This document shows positions 1 to 11,692 of a stretch of 64,000 nt of DNA, piece by piece. Origin of the DNA: Geosmithia putterillii (taxonomy: Eukaryota > Ascomycota > Sordariomycetes > Hypocreales > Bionectriaceae); assembly GCA_900188575.1 (NCBI GenBank), contig FYEU01000308.1:62001-126000 (forward strand), in the 5' to 3' direction. Both the position numbers and the translations under genes were made by a program. Every line of letters starts with the position of its first letter. The first letter of the stretch is position 1. The notes under the pieces were generated by a model. That model was not told where the DNA came from and searched no databases. It saw only the letters and a list, made by a program, of their open reading frames with translations.

Positions 1-190
1 ACTTGGGATGAAACCCAAGCTCTAATTCCCGGCCTCGGTGTCGCGATCACTGAAGGGTTTCATGATGACAATATTAAGCGTTTACAATTGATGTTTTAGT
101 TTATATCGCTAATGAGTATGTTGCAAGCGACAGTTTTTCTTTAATACCAAGTACAAGGTTGATATCAGCAGCTAGTTCCGTTCGTCCCCT

Positions 191-1654
191 CTATTCCTCT
201 CCCTGCCAAACAGCCTCAATCACCACGTAGAATGCCAGTGGGTTTGCATCAACACGCGTTATGGACAGACGATCGTGCACGGAGTCGAGGAGCTTGTGCC
301 ATGTGTCGGCAGTCCTCTCCTCTGTGTTGAACAGGGCCAACATCCTCAGGTCGGTCGACGTGCCCATCTGCTGGATGGACAGAGGAAGATCGTCGGGATG
401 TGTCTGCTTGCCGACGTAGTCGACAAAAACGATCCTGGAGCCCTTCTTCATTCCGGGGAGGAGACTCTTGAGAATCTTGACGCACTCGGCATCGGGCCAG
501 TCGTGAAGGATCAGCTTGATCAGGTAGATATCGGCCTCGACAGGCTGGGGGTTGAAGAAGTTGTGGGCCATGAAGGTAACGCGCGACTTGAGCTCGGCCG
601 GCGTGTTTTTCTCAAAGGCCGGGCCGGCCTCGGGCAGGTCTTGCACGGTGATGTTAAGATTCGGGAACTTGTTGGCGAGGACAACGCTGTCGTGGCCGCC
701 AGATCCACCAAGCTAGATCACACTTGTTAGTCTAAGGCCAAGTTAAGCAAGCGGTAGGTGTCTTTGCTTCACTTACATCAACCACCTTGATATCCCCGGC
801 AGCCTTCCAGTTGTACGCGTCGCGAACGACATCATCAAAGCGGAACATATCCTTGACGTAACGCATGAACTCGACAAAGTTCCTCTGCCTCCAGCCCTTG
901 CTCTCTCCCTCGCCGTCGTTCTCGATAAAGTCCCAAGGGCTGGCATGCCTCTTGCCTCCGTAGAGCTGGCCGCTGTGGAGAAGGGAGAATGCCGTTACGC
1001 TCATGTCGGTGGGGATTTCCGACTTTCCAGCGACGTTGGTCCGCAGTGCCTCGTTCATAAAGGTCATGGGAGGTCCAGCCTCCTCAAGCAGGGTCGTGAC
1101 GAGGGCCCGGTTACCGCCGTGCTTGGCCATGGCCGCCGAGCGGCTAGTGTGCTTGACACTCGTGGGGCTGGCCCTGGCAAACAGGCGCAATGTGACACCA
1201 TGCTCCAGAACTCTTTGAACGACAGCAATGGGGAGGTTTGTCTTTTTGGAAATCTCTTCGAAGGAGGCAGACCCGTCTAGGGGCACAGCTGACCAGAAGT
1301 TGAAGTGGTTCAGGATGCTCAGGCAAGCTTGATCAGGCATAACCTTTGTTCATATGTGTCAGCCTTACAACGTGGGGTAAATAGAGGGGTAGAGGGGCAA
1401 AGGCATACATTGTGGCAGTAGTTGATGATGCTTTCACTCGGTCCCTGGGCAAGGTACCACAGGTCGTTGATAGAGTCTATCAGTTTTTGACGGAGCAGGA
1501 AGTTCTCGGCCGTAATACCCTCGTAGCTGACAGGGCTTTCCGGGTCGAAGCTTGGCTGCGGGATGTTTCCAGCACTGAGGGCATCGCTGAACTCGCGGGT
1601 AAGGTCCGAGACCTTGGCCGCGAGGTCGTTAAGGGTGAGAGCTGGCTGAGCCAT
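191..1654 (-). CDS. SAM-dependent O-methyltransferase (fungal COMT-like), 3 exons, 444 aa
   Basis: Transfers a methyl group from S-adenosylmethionine to a hydroxyl of a small, probably aromatic, metabolite. Exons are 1654-1409, 1343-777 and 712-191; both introns have good donors (GTATGC, GTAAGT) and the joined frame closes at 445 codons including stop. An N-terminal winged-helix/dimerisation region covers roughly residues 60-150. Methyltransferase motif I spans the second splice junction (VVDV then LGGSGGHDS, about 268-280). HDWPD at 341-345 carries the His expected to act as catalytic base, and DYVGK follows. The start is the first ATG of the open frame (MAQPALTL). Length fits the family. 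Such enzymes often belong to polyketide or other secondary-metabolite pathways, but no core synthase is visible here, so the substrate is unknown. Confidence 0.9.
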
Positions 1655-4600
1655 GGTTCAGAGAGGATATGCAAAGAGGGGTCAAAGGATTGCCGAGAAG
1701 TGGTAATGGAGGGCACCAAGGGCATGGGGACAGAGCCGTCTTAAAGACGTCCAGATCATGGTGAGGAGAAAGGGCCCCAGAAAATAAACAGCATTGTCCG
1801 ACGTCACATACCTACATACATAACGTAGGGGTCACCAGGGATTACTTGTTTCACGCACCAAATCCAGAAGGTCCGGTCCTGCCTAAAAATAGTCAAAGTA
1901 TGCCTACATCAAATCATCTTTATCAATCAGATAAATCACTCACTATTCTCCACGTGTGACTTAAGGGAATGGGGTTGGCATTTATACAATTAATTCCTGG
2001 AAGAGGGGCGGGTGCAAGAGCAAGGGCTGAAAATCCTGGTGGCATTGATACATGGAGGAGCCAAGCCTGCCCATCTCCACTCCCCACGGACTGATGCAAG
2101 CTAACCAAGGTAGCTCTTACTGAATACCGGAATGGTCGTGGGATGGCGTGGTACAAGCTTGTGTAGCGTCCCCGAGTGGGAGGGGGCCTGAGTGTCTCGG
2201 GGTCTTCGAGATGGGGGAGGGTGCTCACCAGGCAATCGCCAGCTGTGTTGCCTGTTAGTAGTTAGTGTCCAATGGCACCTAACGGTGCTGGATGAGCTTA
2301 TTTTCTTGTACTCCATAATAAAGGCGGACGCGGGCACGATACTAATAGGCTATAGCGCTGCTTACCCCGGTCGTTCCGAGTGGCTGCCAAGGACGCCACC
2401 GGCCACCCACCGGACGAGAGAATCAGATAAGAGGTTCAACCATACGATTTGGGGTCGAGGGGGGCTTGGCAATAGCCGTCCGGGCGATTATATTGCGCTC
2501 TACGGAGTACAGGTATGACAGTGAGGGGCCCCGAAGTTCGGGGGGTTTATGCCTATACGGGTTCAGCGTGTATCGTTTGTGTCGAGGGAGGTGTGTTCAT
2601 GTGGGATGAGCTTCTCCCGAAGCTCCATCGCCCTAAAGTAAAAAGTATATTCGAAACTGACTATTAGGACGCTATTTGTGCGCCGCAATAATCCTCAATG
2701 CGTGTGAATGCCGCATTTCCGTTTATTGAATGGCCGTGCCCTGTTTCTCCGGCCGCGGTTCTTAAAGGGTCCAAATATCACCTGCATTCTTCCTTTGTTT
2801 TCTGTCTCCTCCTTCGCTCCATTAGCAGCATTTCGGAATCCCACCCGGCTCGGCTACGAGTGTGCAGCCCTTTTGCTGGATTGGGAAAGTAGGACCGAGC
2901 GGAATGCATCGGCGTGACAGCCTTGATCGTTTGCACGACGAGACACTCCGCACGACAATACTACTCATTGTGCCTTGAAGCTCGCCGAGAGCTAATGGCT
3001 TGGCTTTACGCTGACGCCATAAACCATGCCTCTTGGGGATACGTTTGGTCAATGTGGCATGGGTACGCACGGCTAGTATATCCATACTGAAGCCACCTGA
3101 TCGATAACAGCTCAACCTGCGCCTGTACAGCGTAGCGTACCCGTGCGCCGGGAGTGGTGGGTGGCCGTCCTCGCCGAAGCCGTGCTCCCAAGGATTGTAT
3201 TACAAGGGAGTCCCAGAAATTTACGAGTAGAGTACGAGTAAACGTTACAGAATACTCCGTAAGTAGTCATTATAAGTAACAGGACGCAGTAGCCCCCGGG
3301 CGCTCCGCTCATAGCCTGGCCCGAGACTTCAAAGCAAATAAGAGTCGCAGCTCCCCTCCGCACAAATGGGCAGAGGTGCCGAGGCGGCGGTGCCTCTCCG
3401 GTCCACTCGTACGGTCCTCGACACCGCGCCCCATATTTTAGGTTCTTTTGGTCTGCGCCACCCGTCCGTGTATAAGGTGGGGAATGGCACGAGTAGTAGT
3501 GACAGCCCTCGTATTACAACTCGATACGACGTAACAATGAAGCAGATACGCGGGCCCTGGGCGAAGAAAACACCGCCGCTACTCTCCACAATTTGACTGC
3601 AAGGCCACTGCTGTTAGCCTGTTTATCCCCTTCCCCCCTTTCGGGCGGCGCTCCCAGCCCAGCTGCCAAGCAACCAAGCAACTCAGCAATCGAGCACGTT
3701 CTACTTCGTAAGTGGATCTGAAGAATACGAGTGTTAATATGGAGCGAGACCGAGCGACGGAGTAGAAGAGAGAAATGATGGGACACCGGAGTAACAGAGG
3801 ATAAAGTACGGGCTGTTGTGCCGTATTAAGTCGTTCTCCATAGCAAGGATTACTAGTAAACCCTTCGGTACCTGTGTTGGCTTCAGTCGCCGAGCGGCGA
3901 TCGAGGTATCATTGGTATGTACGGAGTACGGAATAGCATGTGGTGGTTCAGCGAGGCCCATGTGATAGAAGGTACTAAACAGCTCATCGCCTTTCATCGG
4001 TGAAGAAGGATGTCAAGATGTCCATTGCCCACCACGCATGCAATGGGATATTCTTATCCCCTTCAGCGAGATTTGTCGTTTGACTACCATGTCGCATACG
4101 AGTACGTGTAAATCTTACACGCACAAGTACGCGTAGAGTAGAGTCTAGTTTCGGACACTTGGTCGTCAATCACGCGAATCACTTGTGGGAGTTTTGTGGC
4201 CGGCGTTAAATCGGTGATAACCACCGAGGCATCGATGTATATCTATTGTAACAAATAATAGCAAGCATTATGCCGGGCGGCAGAGAAGATGGCGAATGGA
4301 GTAGGGGAGGGGAGGGGTGGCAGGCTCAAAGTGAAAGAGGGTGTGAGGAAGGAATAGATAGGTACGTGCACATTATTCCGTAGATTAGGCACACTGAAGC
4401 GTGGTGTCACGTTTTGTCTTCTTAGAGGGCCTATCGTACTGCAGTGGATTATCTGATCCGAGGGTATTAATCCGCTCAACTGGAAATCTGGGAGAGTAAC
4501 GGTTACACAGGAAGGACTACCGAATACGAAGGACAGGGGTTCTGCAACTGGTGGATGCTGGAGAAGGCGAAGATCTCGAGTCGGGACAGCCCTTTCGGGC

Positions 4601-5947
4601 TGCATATCTTCATGGGCGGGCGCAGTTCTGAACATATTACCCTGCGTAGTCCCTTTTGCGAACCAGCAATGTAACCAGACTGCGTGATTTTCGTTGAGCA
4701 CGCAAAATGATTGCGAGAGACAGGGCCTCAATGGCTTGACGGCCATGGCTTCATCAACAAGAGGAGGGGTTTCGAGAACAGCTTGGTTATCATAGAGTTT
4801 TTGACATTGTCTTTAGAATATTTCCTTTGCTCCGCAGCTGGGTGGGATTCGCTTGGTGGGATAATTTTAGCGATACCTTTGGAGATGGTATCCATTTGTG
4901 CTGTATTGTCCACGTCTATGACATCTCGGAATTCGAGTGCTTGTACTATTTGAGAGACAAGGCCCCCGAAAGCAAAAAATACTTGAAATGACTCTCATTT
5001 GAGGAATTGTATAATACTTGATTTGGATGCTTCGAACATGTTGATTGTTGATGGGAGGGATGCTGCGGGACACGGCACCGGGAAAACCACGGCACACCCC
5101 TGACCAGTGACTCCGACGGAGTACTCTTCCGAAGTCCCCAATAATTTTTTTGGCAGCGAGTCTGGAGTCTCAATTGATTGGAGAGGACATCTGGAGTGAC
5201 AGGCTCTGGGGAGGCCGCTATGGCCCAGGGGCCGATGGAGCGGTTCACTCGTTGGCCACTCCCGTCGCTGAACCGAGCGAACTGCGCTCCATTACGAGAC
5301 AAACGAAACTGCCGCTAGTACCGGGAATGACGGGCCTGGACTTTGAACCGCTGCGCCTTGCGTTTTGAAACCCAGGCGCAGGCAAACAGTCGTCATCGTT
5401 GGTTCTTAACTCTCCCTGTTATGTCGGACGGGTTTATGCCCGTCTGACGTTCCAGGGGTTGGGCATGAATGGAGGATCATGATTGGACCTGGCCTTGTTC
5501 GTGTTGGAGTTTGCCTGCGTTTCAACGTGCAAGGGCGAGGATCCGATCTCCACTGAAACGTCACACTGGCCTCTTGTTTCGTTGTTCATTGAAAATGGTT
5601 GGTTTCGAGGCTCTGAGAGGATCGAAATCCATGCGTTATGAATTATGAGATACGGATGAAGGATGAATCGGCATCGTCGCTCTTCCAAGTCCGGAGTTGT
5701 CGGTGAATAGGGGAAACTTTAAAATGCAAGCCGTCTCCTCTTCTGTTCGATTCCGGATTGTATTCACGTCCATGTCACTTCGCTCTCTGCTGGCCAAATA
5801 GCACGTTCTTTTCTTGCCAACTATATTTGCATTCATTCATTCATTTGGCGACACTTTCAACGTTATCGGTACGGGCAGCTCATCCAACGACCGGAAATAC
5901 CTGCATACCTACGTACACATATACATTCTCTCTCGACCTGCGAAGTT
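1655..5947. other. 4.3 kb intergenic region without a supportable gene
   Basis: Short ORFs occur on both strands but none has a recognisable domain, consistent codon use or a splice pattern that extends it. The longest, a minus-strand frame at 4243-4746, looks like chance. The region holds the upstream side of the methyltransferase and three perfect TACGGAGTA/TACTCCGTA 9-mers (2501, 3253, 3920), a near match near 5115 and several TACGAGTA-type words (around 3220, 4095). I see no terminal inverted repeats, LTRs or transposase motifs. Confidence 0.6.
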
Positions 5948-6583
5948 ATGGCGCTCCTGCATATCTTTACCATTGTGGTGGTCTCGCTGCTGGCCAGCTT
6001 CACCGCTGCGGCGACTATTCCCATCAGCGGCAAGGCTGCCAGCATCATCCAACAGATCGCCCCCGAGTCGGCAAGCTGCGCCACCGGCAACACTGAATGC
6101 CGTACCGCCAAGCAAGCTGCGCCGCACATTTTCCGGGGACTTGCCAAGTACGGCATCAACAACACGAACCAACAGGCGGCCGTCATCTCCCTCATGGCGT
6201 TTGAGTCGGCCAACTTTGCCTACAAGAGCAACCAGTACCCCGGACGCCCAGGCCAGGGCACGGCCAACATGCAGATGGCCACCTACAACCTGCAGTACGC
6301 CAAGTCCATCAAGGCCACGAGCGCAGCCGTTGCCAATGTTACCTCGATCGACGGGCAGTCTGATGCGGAGCTGGACCGCATCCTCGGTCTTGTAACGGCG
6401 GACAAGTACAACTTTGCCAGCGGCCCCTGGTTCCTCAAGACGCAGTGCGGGACCCAGGTCCTGCAACAGCTGGCTAGTGACGTCGACCAAGGGTTCCAGG
6501 CCTACATGTCTTGCGTCGGTGTGGAGGCAAGCAGCGACCGTGTGGCGTATTTGACTAGGGCCAAGGAGGCATTTGGAATCTAG
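5948..6583 (+). CDS. Secreted protein with a lysozyme/transglycosylase-like motif, 211 aa
   Basis: A single exon encodes a small extracellular protein. Residues 1-21 form a signal peptide: a hydrophobic run then an Ala-rich cleavage region before TIPIS. Four Cys remain in the mature part (44, 51 and two near the C-terminus), enough for two disulfides. Residues 82-110 contain AFESANF, then GRPGQGTANMQM. This recalls the SLT/goose-type lysozyme signature, in which a catalytic Glu in an ES pair is followed by a Gly-rich GxGxMQ-like loop; Glu86 would be the candidate catalytic residue. The assignment is pattern recognition only. It stands alone between two gene-poor stretches. The start is the first ATG and gives a well-formed signal peptide. 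A cell-wall-active or effector role is possible but unproven. Confidence 0.75.
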   Translation: MALLHIFTIVVVSLLASFTAAATIPISGKAASIIQQIAPESASCATGNTECRTAKQAAPHIFRGLAKYGINNTNQQAAVISLMAFESANFAYKSNQYPGRPGQGTANMQMATYNLQYAKSIKATSAAVANVTSIDGQSDAELDRILGLVTADKYNFASGPWFLKTQCGTQVLQQLASDVDQGFQAYMSCVGVEASSDRVAYLTRAKEAFGI

Positions 6584-7357
6584 GACTGAATATCGTCCCG
6601 CCGAATACATGTATTATATACAGTATATTCAATATGAGGTTATGAAATCCAGACTCGATCACGGTACTACGGAGTATTGCAGCTTCCCGAAATGCAATTC
6701 CAAGTTGCTTCGAAGAAACGTAACATAAACAACTACTCCGTAAACTCCTTGACACCAACAAGGATGGACGGCGAAGAAGGAGCTACTCGTACGACGTGGG
6801 TAACAAAAGCTGGAGAGCTATTATATAATATATTAATCCGGCAAAATCGGCATGTGGAGGGATATCGGGTTATGAAGAGCGCCTTATCTTGGTTTAATAC
6901 TGGAGATAGTGCAACGGGCTTATCTCGGGCCACTGGGGGATGGTGGATGGTGCCACTTTCGGCCGCTCAGAAATAGAACAAATGGCCAGGGTCCATCTCC
7001 GTTTCCCGTGGCCCACTGCCCATTTCTCTTTCCTCTTTGCTCACTTGATGCTGCCCGTCCTCCCACATTGGGCTACGCTGGAATCCCCTTCTCGTGCTTC
7101 ATTCCGAGAGTGGATGCACGCCATCCCTGCGCCGGACCATTGGCCAGAAGCGATGCAACCGTCATATGAGTAGATGAACACGTGCAATACGCCGTACGTT
7201 TCATCCAATATTGACCCTCGGCGTGACATCACCAGCTACGAGTAGTATTGGACGTCAATATATCAAATCCGTAAGTGCCATTCGTGGGCCGGAGATCCAC
7301 ACCATTCATCGCCTGCCGCTGACCTGATTTGAAGGAGAGGCCAGACTCCCACTCCGT
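6584..7357. other. Intergenic region, no gene seen
   Basis: Holds the 3' flank of the secreted protein and the promoter of the Zn2Cys6 regulator. Two perfect 9-mers of the dispersed family lie here (TACGGAGTA at 6668, TACTCCGTA at 6734), plus a TACTCGTA near 6784 and an AT-rich tract near 6820-6835. Confidence 0.6.
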
Positions 7358-9023
7358 ATGCCGGGGACAAGGTCTCGCCAGGGATGTGAAGAGTGCAGAA
7401 GACGGCGGAGGAAGTGTGATGAACTGAAGCCCATTTGCGGCCATTGCTCGACGTTCAACCGCTCATGCAACTACTCATTGCGATTGGTATGGGGAGGGCG
7501 CAGACCTAGGAAGCCAACATCGGGGTCGCAGAAACGAGAACATCTAGGGACCGCCGGCCGGCAAGCCGATGACGTTACCGCATTCGCTGCCTCCTCGAGG
7601 GACCCCGAAACATGCAGAGTCGCGTCAGTCTCCGCACATGGAGATTCCGTGACTACCAGCACCAGTGACCTCATTGCACGTGGCACAGTTGGCGACACCT
7701 TGGCCATCGATGGCCTTGCGGTTTCACTGCCACATTCACTGCCCAACGGGGTACCTCTGGGGCCACGCTATCATAGGCTGCTGACCTACTTCACCGATAA
7801 CATATTGGCTTCGCTGTCATGCCATCCATCGATACACCACGACCTTTGCCAAGGGCTGATTCCTTCCGCGCTTCAGTCCCCCCAGCTCTTATCGGGATGC
7901 CTCGCGCTATCAGCAGCAGGCTTCTCGTCTCGGGGGGTCTCCTACGTCGATGGCATCGAGGTTACCAGGGTTCTCGGACATCTACAATCGTCTGGTCTGC
8001 CGCTTCTACGGACGGCGTTGGACAGCGGGCAGATGGACGAGACGGTGCTCGCCACATGTCTCATTTGGTGTCTGGCTGATGTATTCACCTATCGCCAGGG
8101 CCAATCGTCCTGGCGCGTCCATCTCCAGGGTATCAAGGCCATTCTCGAAAGCAACCAGGCGCACCGGCACTTCATCTCGGGGACTGGGTCTACCCGAGTA
8201 GCCATGAGGCATTTATACCAGCTTTATATCTCTCTACAAACATTGCCGTACATACCGTCCTTGCCGAATCGAAAGAGGCTTGTGTCGGCAGACCTGTTCA
8301 GTCGGGATGAGATGGAAACAATCTCTCTTCTTCCTTCAGACGCAAGGATAGACGGCTTTCTCGGATACAGCGGGGAACTTCTACATGTTCTGCAGCGCAT
8401 TGATGAGCTGTCGGATCTTGAGAACCCTGATTCCTCGGCGGGATGCGAAGCTGACATGCTCCTCGGCAAGCTTAAGGGCATGATTCAACGAGACTCGGAG
8501 GTATCTCCAAGTGTCTCCATATGCACCTCACTATCCCCCGAATACGGTCGCGAGTTTACTCTTTGCCACCGCACGTTCCAGCAGGCTACTTTGATCCATC
8601 TCTACCGACGGCTGTACCACTTACCATCCAGTGCGGAGCCTCTCCAGTCCGCAATCAAGTCTATCAAGGAAATGATGAACTACATGGTTCAGGGCCAGCC
8701 CTGCCACACTTGGGTTGCCATGGCCATGCCTCTCTTCACCATTGGCTGCGAGGCGTTTACCGACGATGAGGAGGAATTCGTCATGGATAAGGTCAACAAG
8801 CTCGAAGAGTGCATCGGGTCGCTTCACGTCAAGATTATTCGCCAGGCTCTTGAGGACATATGGAAGGTTCGGAAGAGCCGGGGCGACTTGGATGGCAGAA
8901 TCTGCGCCAGCCAATTGCTCGGTACGTCACGGACATCCCCTTCGTCATCCCCATTTTATCTTCCGCACTCCAATACTCACAAAAACGACAGACGAACTTC
9001 GCTACAACATAATTCTTTTCTAA
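7358..9023 (+). CDS. Zn2Cys6 binuclear cluster transcription factor, 2 exons, 531 aa
   Basis: DNA-binding regulator of the fungal GAL4 type, expected in the nucleus. The zinc cluster is complete at the N-terminus: Cys10, 13, 20, 27, 30 and 37 in C-x2-C-x6-C-x6-C-x2-C-x6-C spacing, followed by a basic linker (GGRRPRK). The remainder resembles a fungal-specific regulatory domain, with helices such as LLTYFTDNILASLS and a central HxTFQQATLIHLYRRLY segment. I end the gene through a 70-bp intron at 8922-8991 (GTACGT donor, ACTCAC before a CGACAG acceptor). This gives the tail DELRYNIILF, which suits this family better than the unspliced read-through to 9091. Targets are unknown. It lies divergent to nothing: the next gene is convergent. 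Confidence 0.88.
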
Positions 9024-9208
9024 GACTGGGAATCCCAACAGGATTCTGTAGATACTCCTTCAACTGTTCTAGACGTGGCACGAATTTATGACTTGTCTGA
9101 TGACTAACTACACTGTTCATCCCATGATTTAATTTGCAACCAATCCTGATTTACGCCACCGTGATTTCTGTACAACTTGATAACATCTCCTCCACATTGA
9201 ATATCTTC

Positions 9209-10758
9209 TCACAGCTCGCTGGCAGCATCCTTCTTAATCATCTTGCTGAGGGGGCCCTTCTTGACCATGATGCTCATGACCTCGTAGAGAGTGTCAGCAG
9301 CGGCCATCGTCGTGTGCTCAGCATTGGTGTCGTAAGCGGGCTGTACATGAATTGTTAGTCAACTATTGTATATGCATTCCATTGGTGGTTGAGTGAACAT
9401 ACAGCGACCTCGACAATATCGGCACCAATAAGGTTGACGTCTTCGAGACCCCGGATGATGGTCCGGAGCTCACGGGTAGACCAACCCCCGGTCTCGGGGG
9501 TACCTGTGGCGGGGGCAAAAGCAGGGTCTAGGGTGTCAATGTCGATGGAAAGGTAGACGGGGCGTTCGGTGCCAACACGGTCAAGAATCTTCTTAATGAT
9601 TCCCTGGGTACCGATGGTGTCAATCTCGCGGGCCTCGACAATCTCAAAGCCGACGTATCCATCGTTGTCGTAGTCACTGGGGCCGCTGAGAGTGGTACGG
9701 ATACCGGCATGGATATTGGTGTCGTTAAGCAGAAGTCCCTCCATGGCGGCATGGTAGAAGTAAGTGCCGTGGTTGATAGAGGCAACTTCAGACGGAGATC
9801 CACCAAAGACCTTGGGCCTCCCTGGTTTCGAAAAGAAGGCATTAGAAAATATTGAAGATGTGAGGGGTTGAGCTGGACTTACAGGTATCCAGATGGCTGT
9901 CGAAGTGAATCACCGTCACAGGACCGTAGGCACGGTTGATGGACCTCAGCAGGGGAAGGGTGATGGTGTGGTCACCACCGAGGGTAATGACACGAGGGAG
10001 GGTCTTGCCCTTGATAGCAGGACCACGCTTGTCGGCATCAGTGACAGGGGATCGGCTCAGAATGTTAAAGTGTCCTTCCTCGATCTGCTCAAGAGCCCAG
10101 GCGTTGTCGTACCTGAGTCATAGATATCAGTCCACGCCCGATCTTTTGGGAGGGGTTGGGAGAGAATAAGACTTACGAGGTAACAGGGATATCACCGCAG
10201 TCGAGGACTTTAGCCCAGCTGTTGAAGGGGTTCGTCTTCAAAGGGACATTGTATCCGCCACTGTTTTCTCTAGGTTAGTGCGAGCTTCATCATGGAAGAC
10301 GTGGGATCTATCTTACTAGAGGTTGAGGCGGCGAGATCCTTGTCGGATACCAGAGGGACCAAAACGAGCTCCAGGCCTGTAGGAAGTTCCCGTATCGAAG
10401 GGAGCGCCTTTATGTGGAGATAGTCAGCTTTCGTTCAGAAACGTTATTCGGGGGATTATGTGATTACCAATAAAGGCAATGTCGTATTCGATGCTCGGGT
10501 CACCAAGGCATTGGCGGTAGGGCAAACGGCCAAACGTGGTGATTCCGGAGAAGACAGAATCGGCCTATATAAGTGTAAGTCACCCAATTGCTTGTGTACC
10601 ACTTGGGGCGGGGTATTGCTACTAACCTGCTTGCCACCGTCTCCCGGGAGAGTGTTGTACCAGACAGACTCATGAGGGCCAGAGATGGGTTTCTGGTCAT
10701 GGTCTCCATGGGCAGATACCATGGCAGCCAAGGCCAAAGCAAAGATTGAAGTACGCAT
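9209..10758 (-). CDS. Agmatinase-type ureohydrolase with signal peptide, 7 exons, 394 aa
   Basis: Belongs to the arginase/agmatinase/formiminoglutamase family of binuclear-manganese hydrolases; agmatine to putrescine plus urea is the likely but unproven reaction. Exons: 10758-10627, 10564-10468, 10407-10317, 10260-10177, 10112-9883, 9821-9403 and 9340-9209; all introns are GT-AG and the total is 395 codons with stop. Metal ligands are visible: GGDHT (His183), DSHLD (Asp206, His208, Asp210) and DIDTLDP (Asp305, Asp307). The first 16 residues (MRTSIFALALAAMVSA) form a clear signal peptide followed by an HGDHDQK segment, so the protein is probably secreted or enters the secretory pathway. That differs from the cytosolic arginase at 39386-40554. 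Six introns is the most of any gene here. Substrate preference cannot be read from sequence. Confidence 0.9.
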
Positions 10759-11692
10759 AATGGTGTATGTATGTAAGACTTGAATCGTGTATATGATGGA
10801 TAATCAAGCGGTCGAGCTGGGTCGAGAAAGAAAGAGAGGAAGAGGCTTCATAAGGGATTACAGATGGGTTCAATAGGCCAATTGATATAGAACACACTCT
10901 GGAAGCCTGACCCTTTCGGCAAGTCAATGATTGTCTGTACTATGCAATAACAGTCGGCTTACACAGAGACGCGGGGCAGATGCATTTCCCCTCTGATCTT
11001 TGGTGTGGAGTGGCAGCCGCTAGTGATGTAAGGCGGCTACATCACCACAATGAGTTTAGGTCGTGCTTCCAGATGCAGAGTTAAGAGTGTACAGAAAGCT
11101 TCATCACGGAATGATACGATACTGTTGGCGAGTCGTGTCGTGGTGGAAGAGTATTGAAGCTAGGCGGCTTGGTGTAGCTTGTTGGTGGCTACATTACCCG
11201 ATTAGGCAATAGAGGCGCCGTCGATGATGTCGATGGGGCGCCGCCGAGTTTCGGAGGGGAAACTTCACACAAACTGCAGACTCCACGCCTGATATTCAGT
11301 AATATCGTGCATGCTGCTTGATGCAAGAGACAATGGCACTGCTGATTCATTGGAACCACGTCGCCCTTCGCTGACCGCCCCCTCACCCCGTTGATAAGGC
11401 ATCGGCACGTCAGAAGAGTCGGCTGTGGGGGTCTTCTGTGATCCTTAGTCTATCGATTCGTAAAAGCTAGAGAAGAGTTGAATAAAATATTTCGAGAGAA
11501 GAGAGTCTCTCTGGTGATCGAGCGGGGTTGTCAATTGCTTGGTAATGACGCGCATGGGACTTGATGCAGGTCTCAACTACCTTCTTGTTCTTTGGTCTGG
11601 CGTGATTCATGGTTCCCTTGGCCCCTTTCCTCACTGCCTCTTCTTCTCTCTCTTGAACCTCCTCATACGATCATCGAAACCACCTTCGAATA
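10759..11692. other. Divergent promoter region between ureohydrolase and MATE genes
   Basis: About 930 bp separate the two divergent start codons. I see no gene. The last 100 bp before the MATE start are rich in pyrimidines (tcctcactgcctcttcttct type), as usual for fungal leaders. Confidence 0.6.

Noticed and set aside
4243..4746. 167-codon minus-strand frame in the 4.3 kb gap
   Set aside because: No recognisable motif, no splice extension and no supporting codon pattern.
5736..5765. Possible tRNA B box (GTTCGATTC)
   Set aside because: No matching A box, acceptor stem or anticodon arm can be drawn around it.
1655..5947. Transposon remnant or RIP-mutated repeat
   Set aside because: Base composition is not strongly AT-shifted, and no terminal repeats or transposase fragments are visible.
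5909..6610. 233-codon minus-strand frame over the secreted protein
   Set aside because: The plus-strand frame has a signal peptide and Cys pattern; the antisense frame has neither.
8992..9091. Unspliced C-terminus of the first Zn2Cys6 regulator to 9091
   Set aside because: Splicing 8922-8991 yields a hydrophobic DELRYNIILF end typical of the family, while the unspliced tail is low-quality Ser/Arg sequence.
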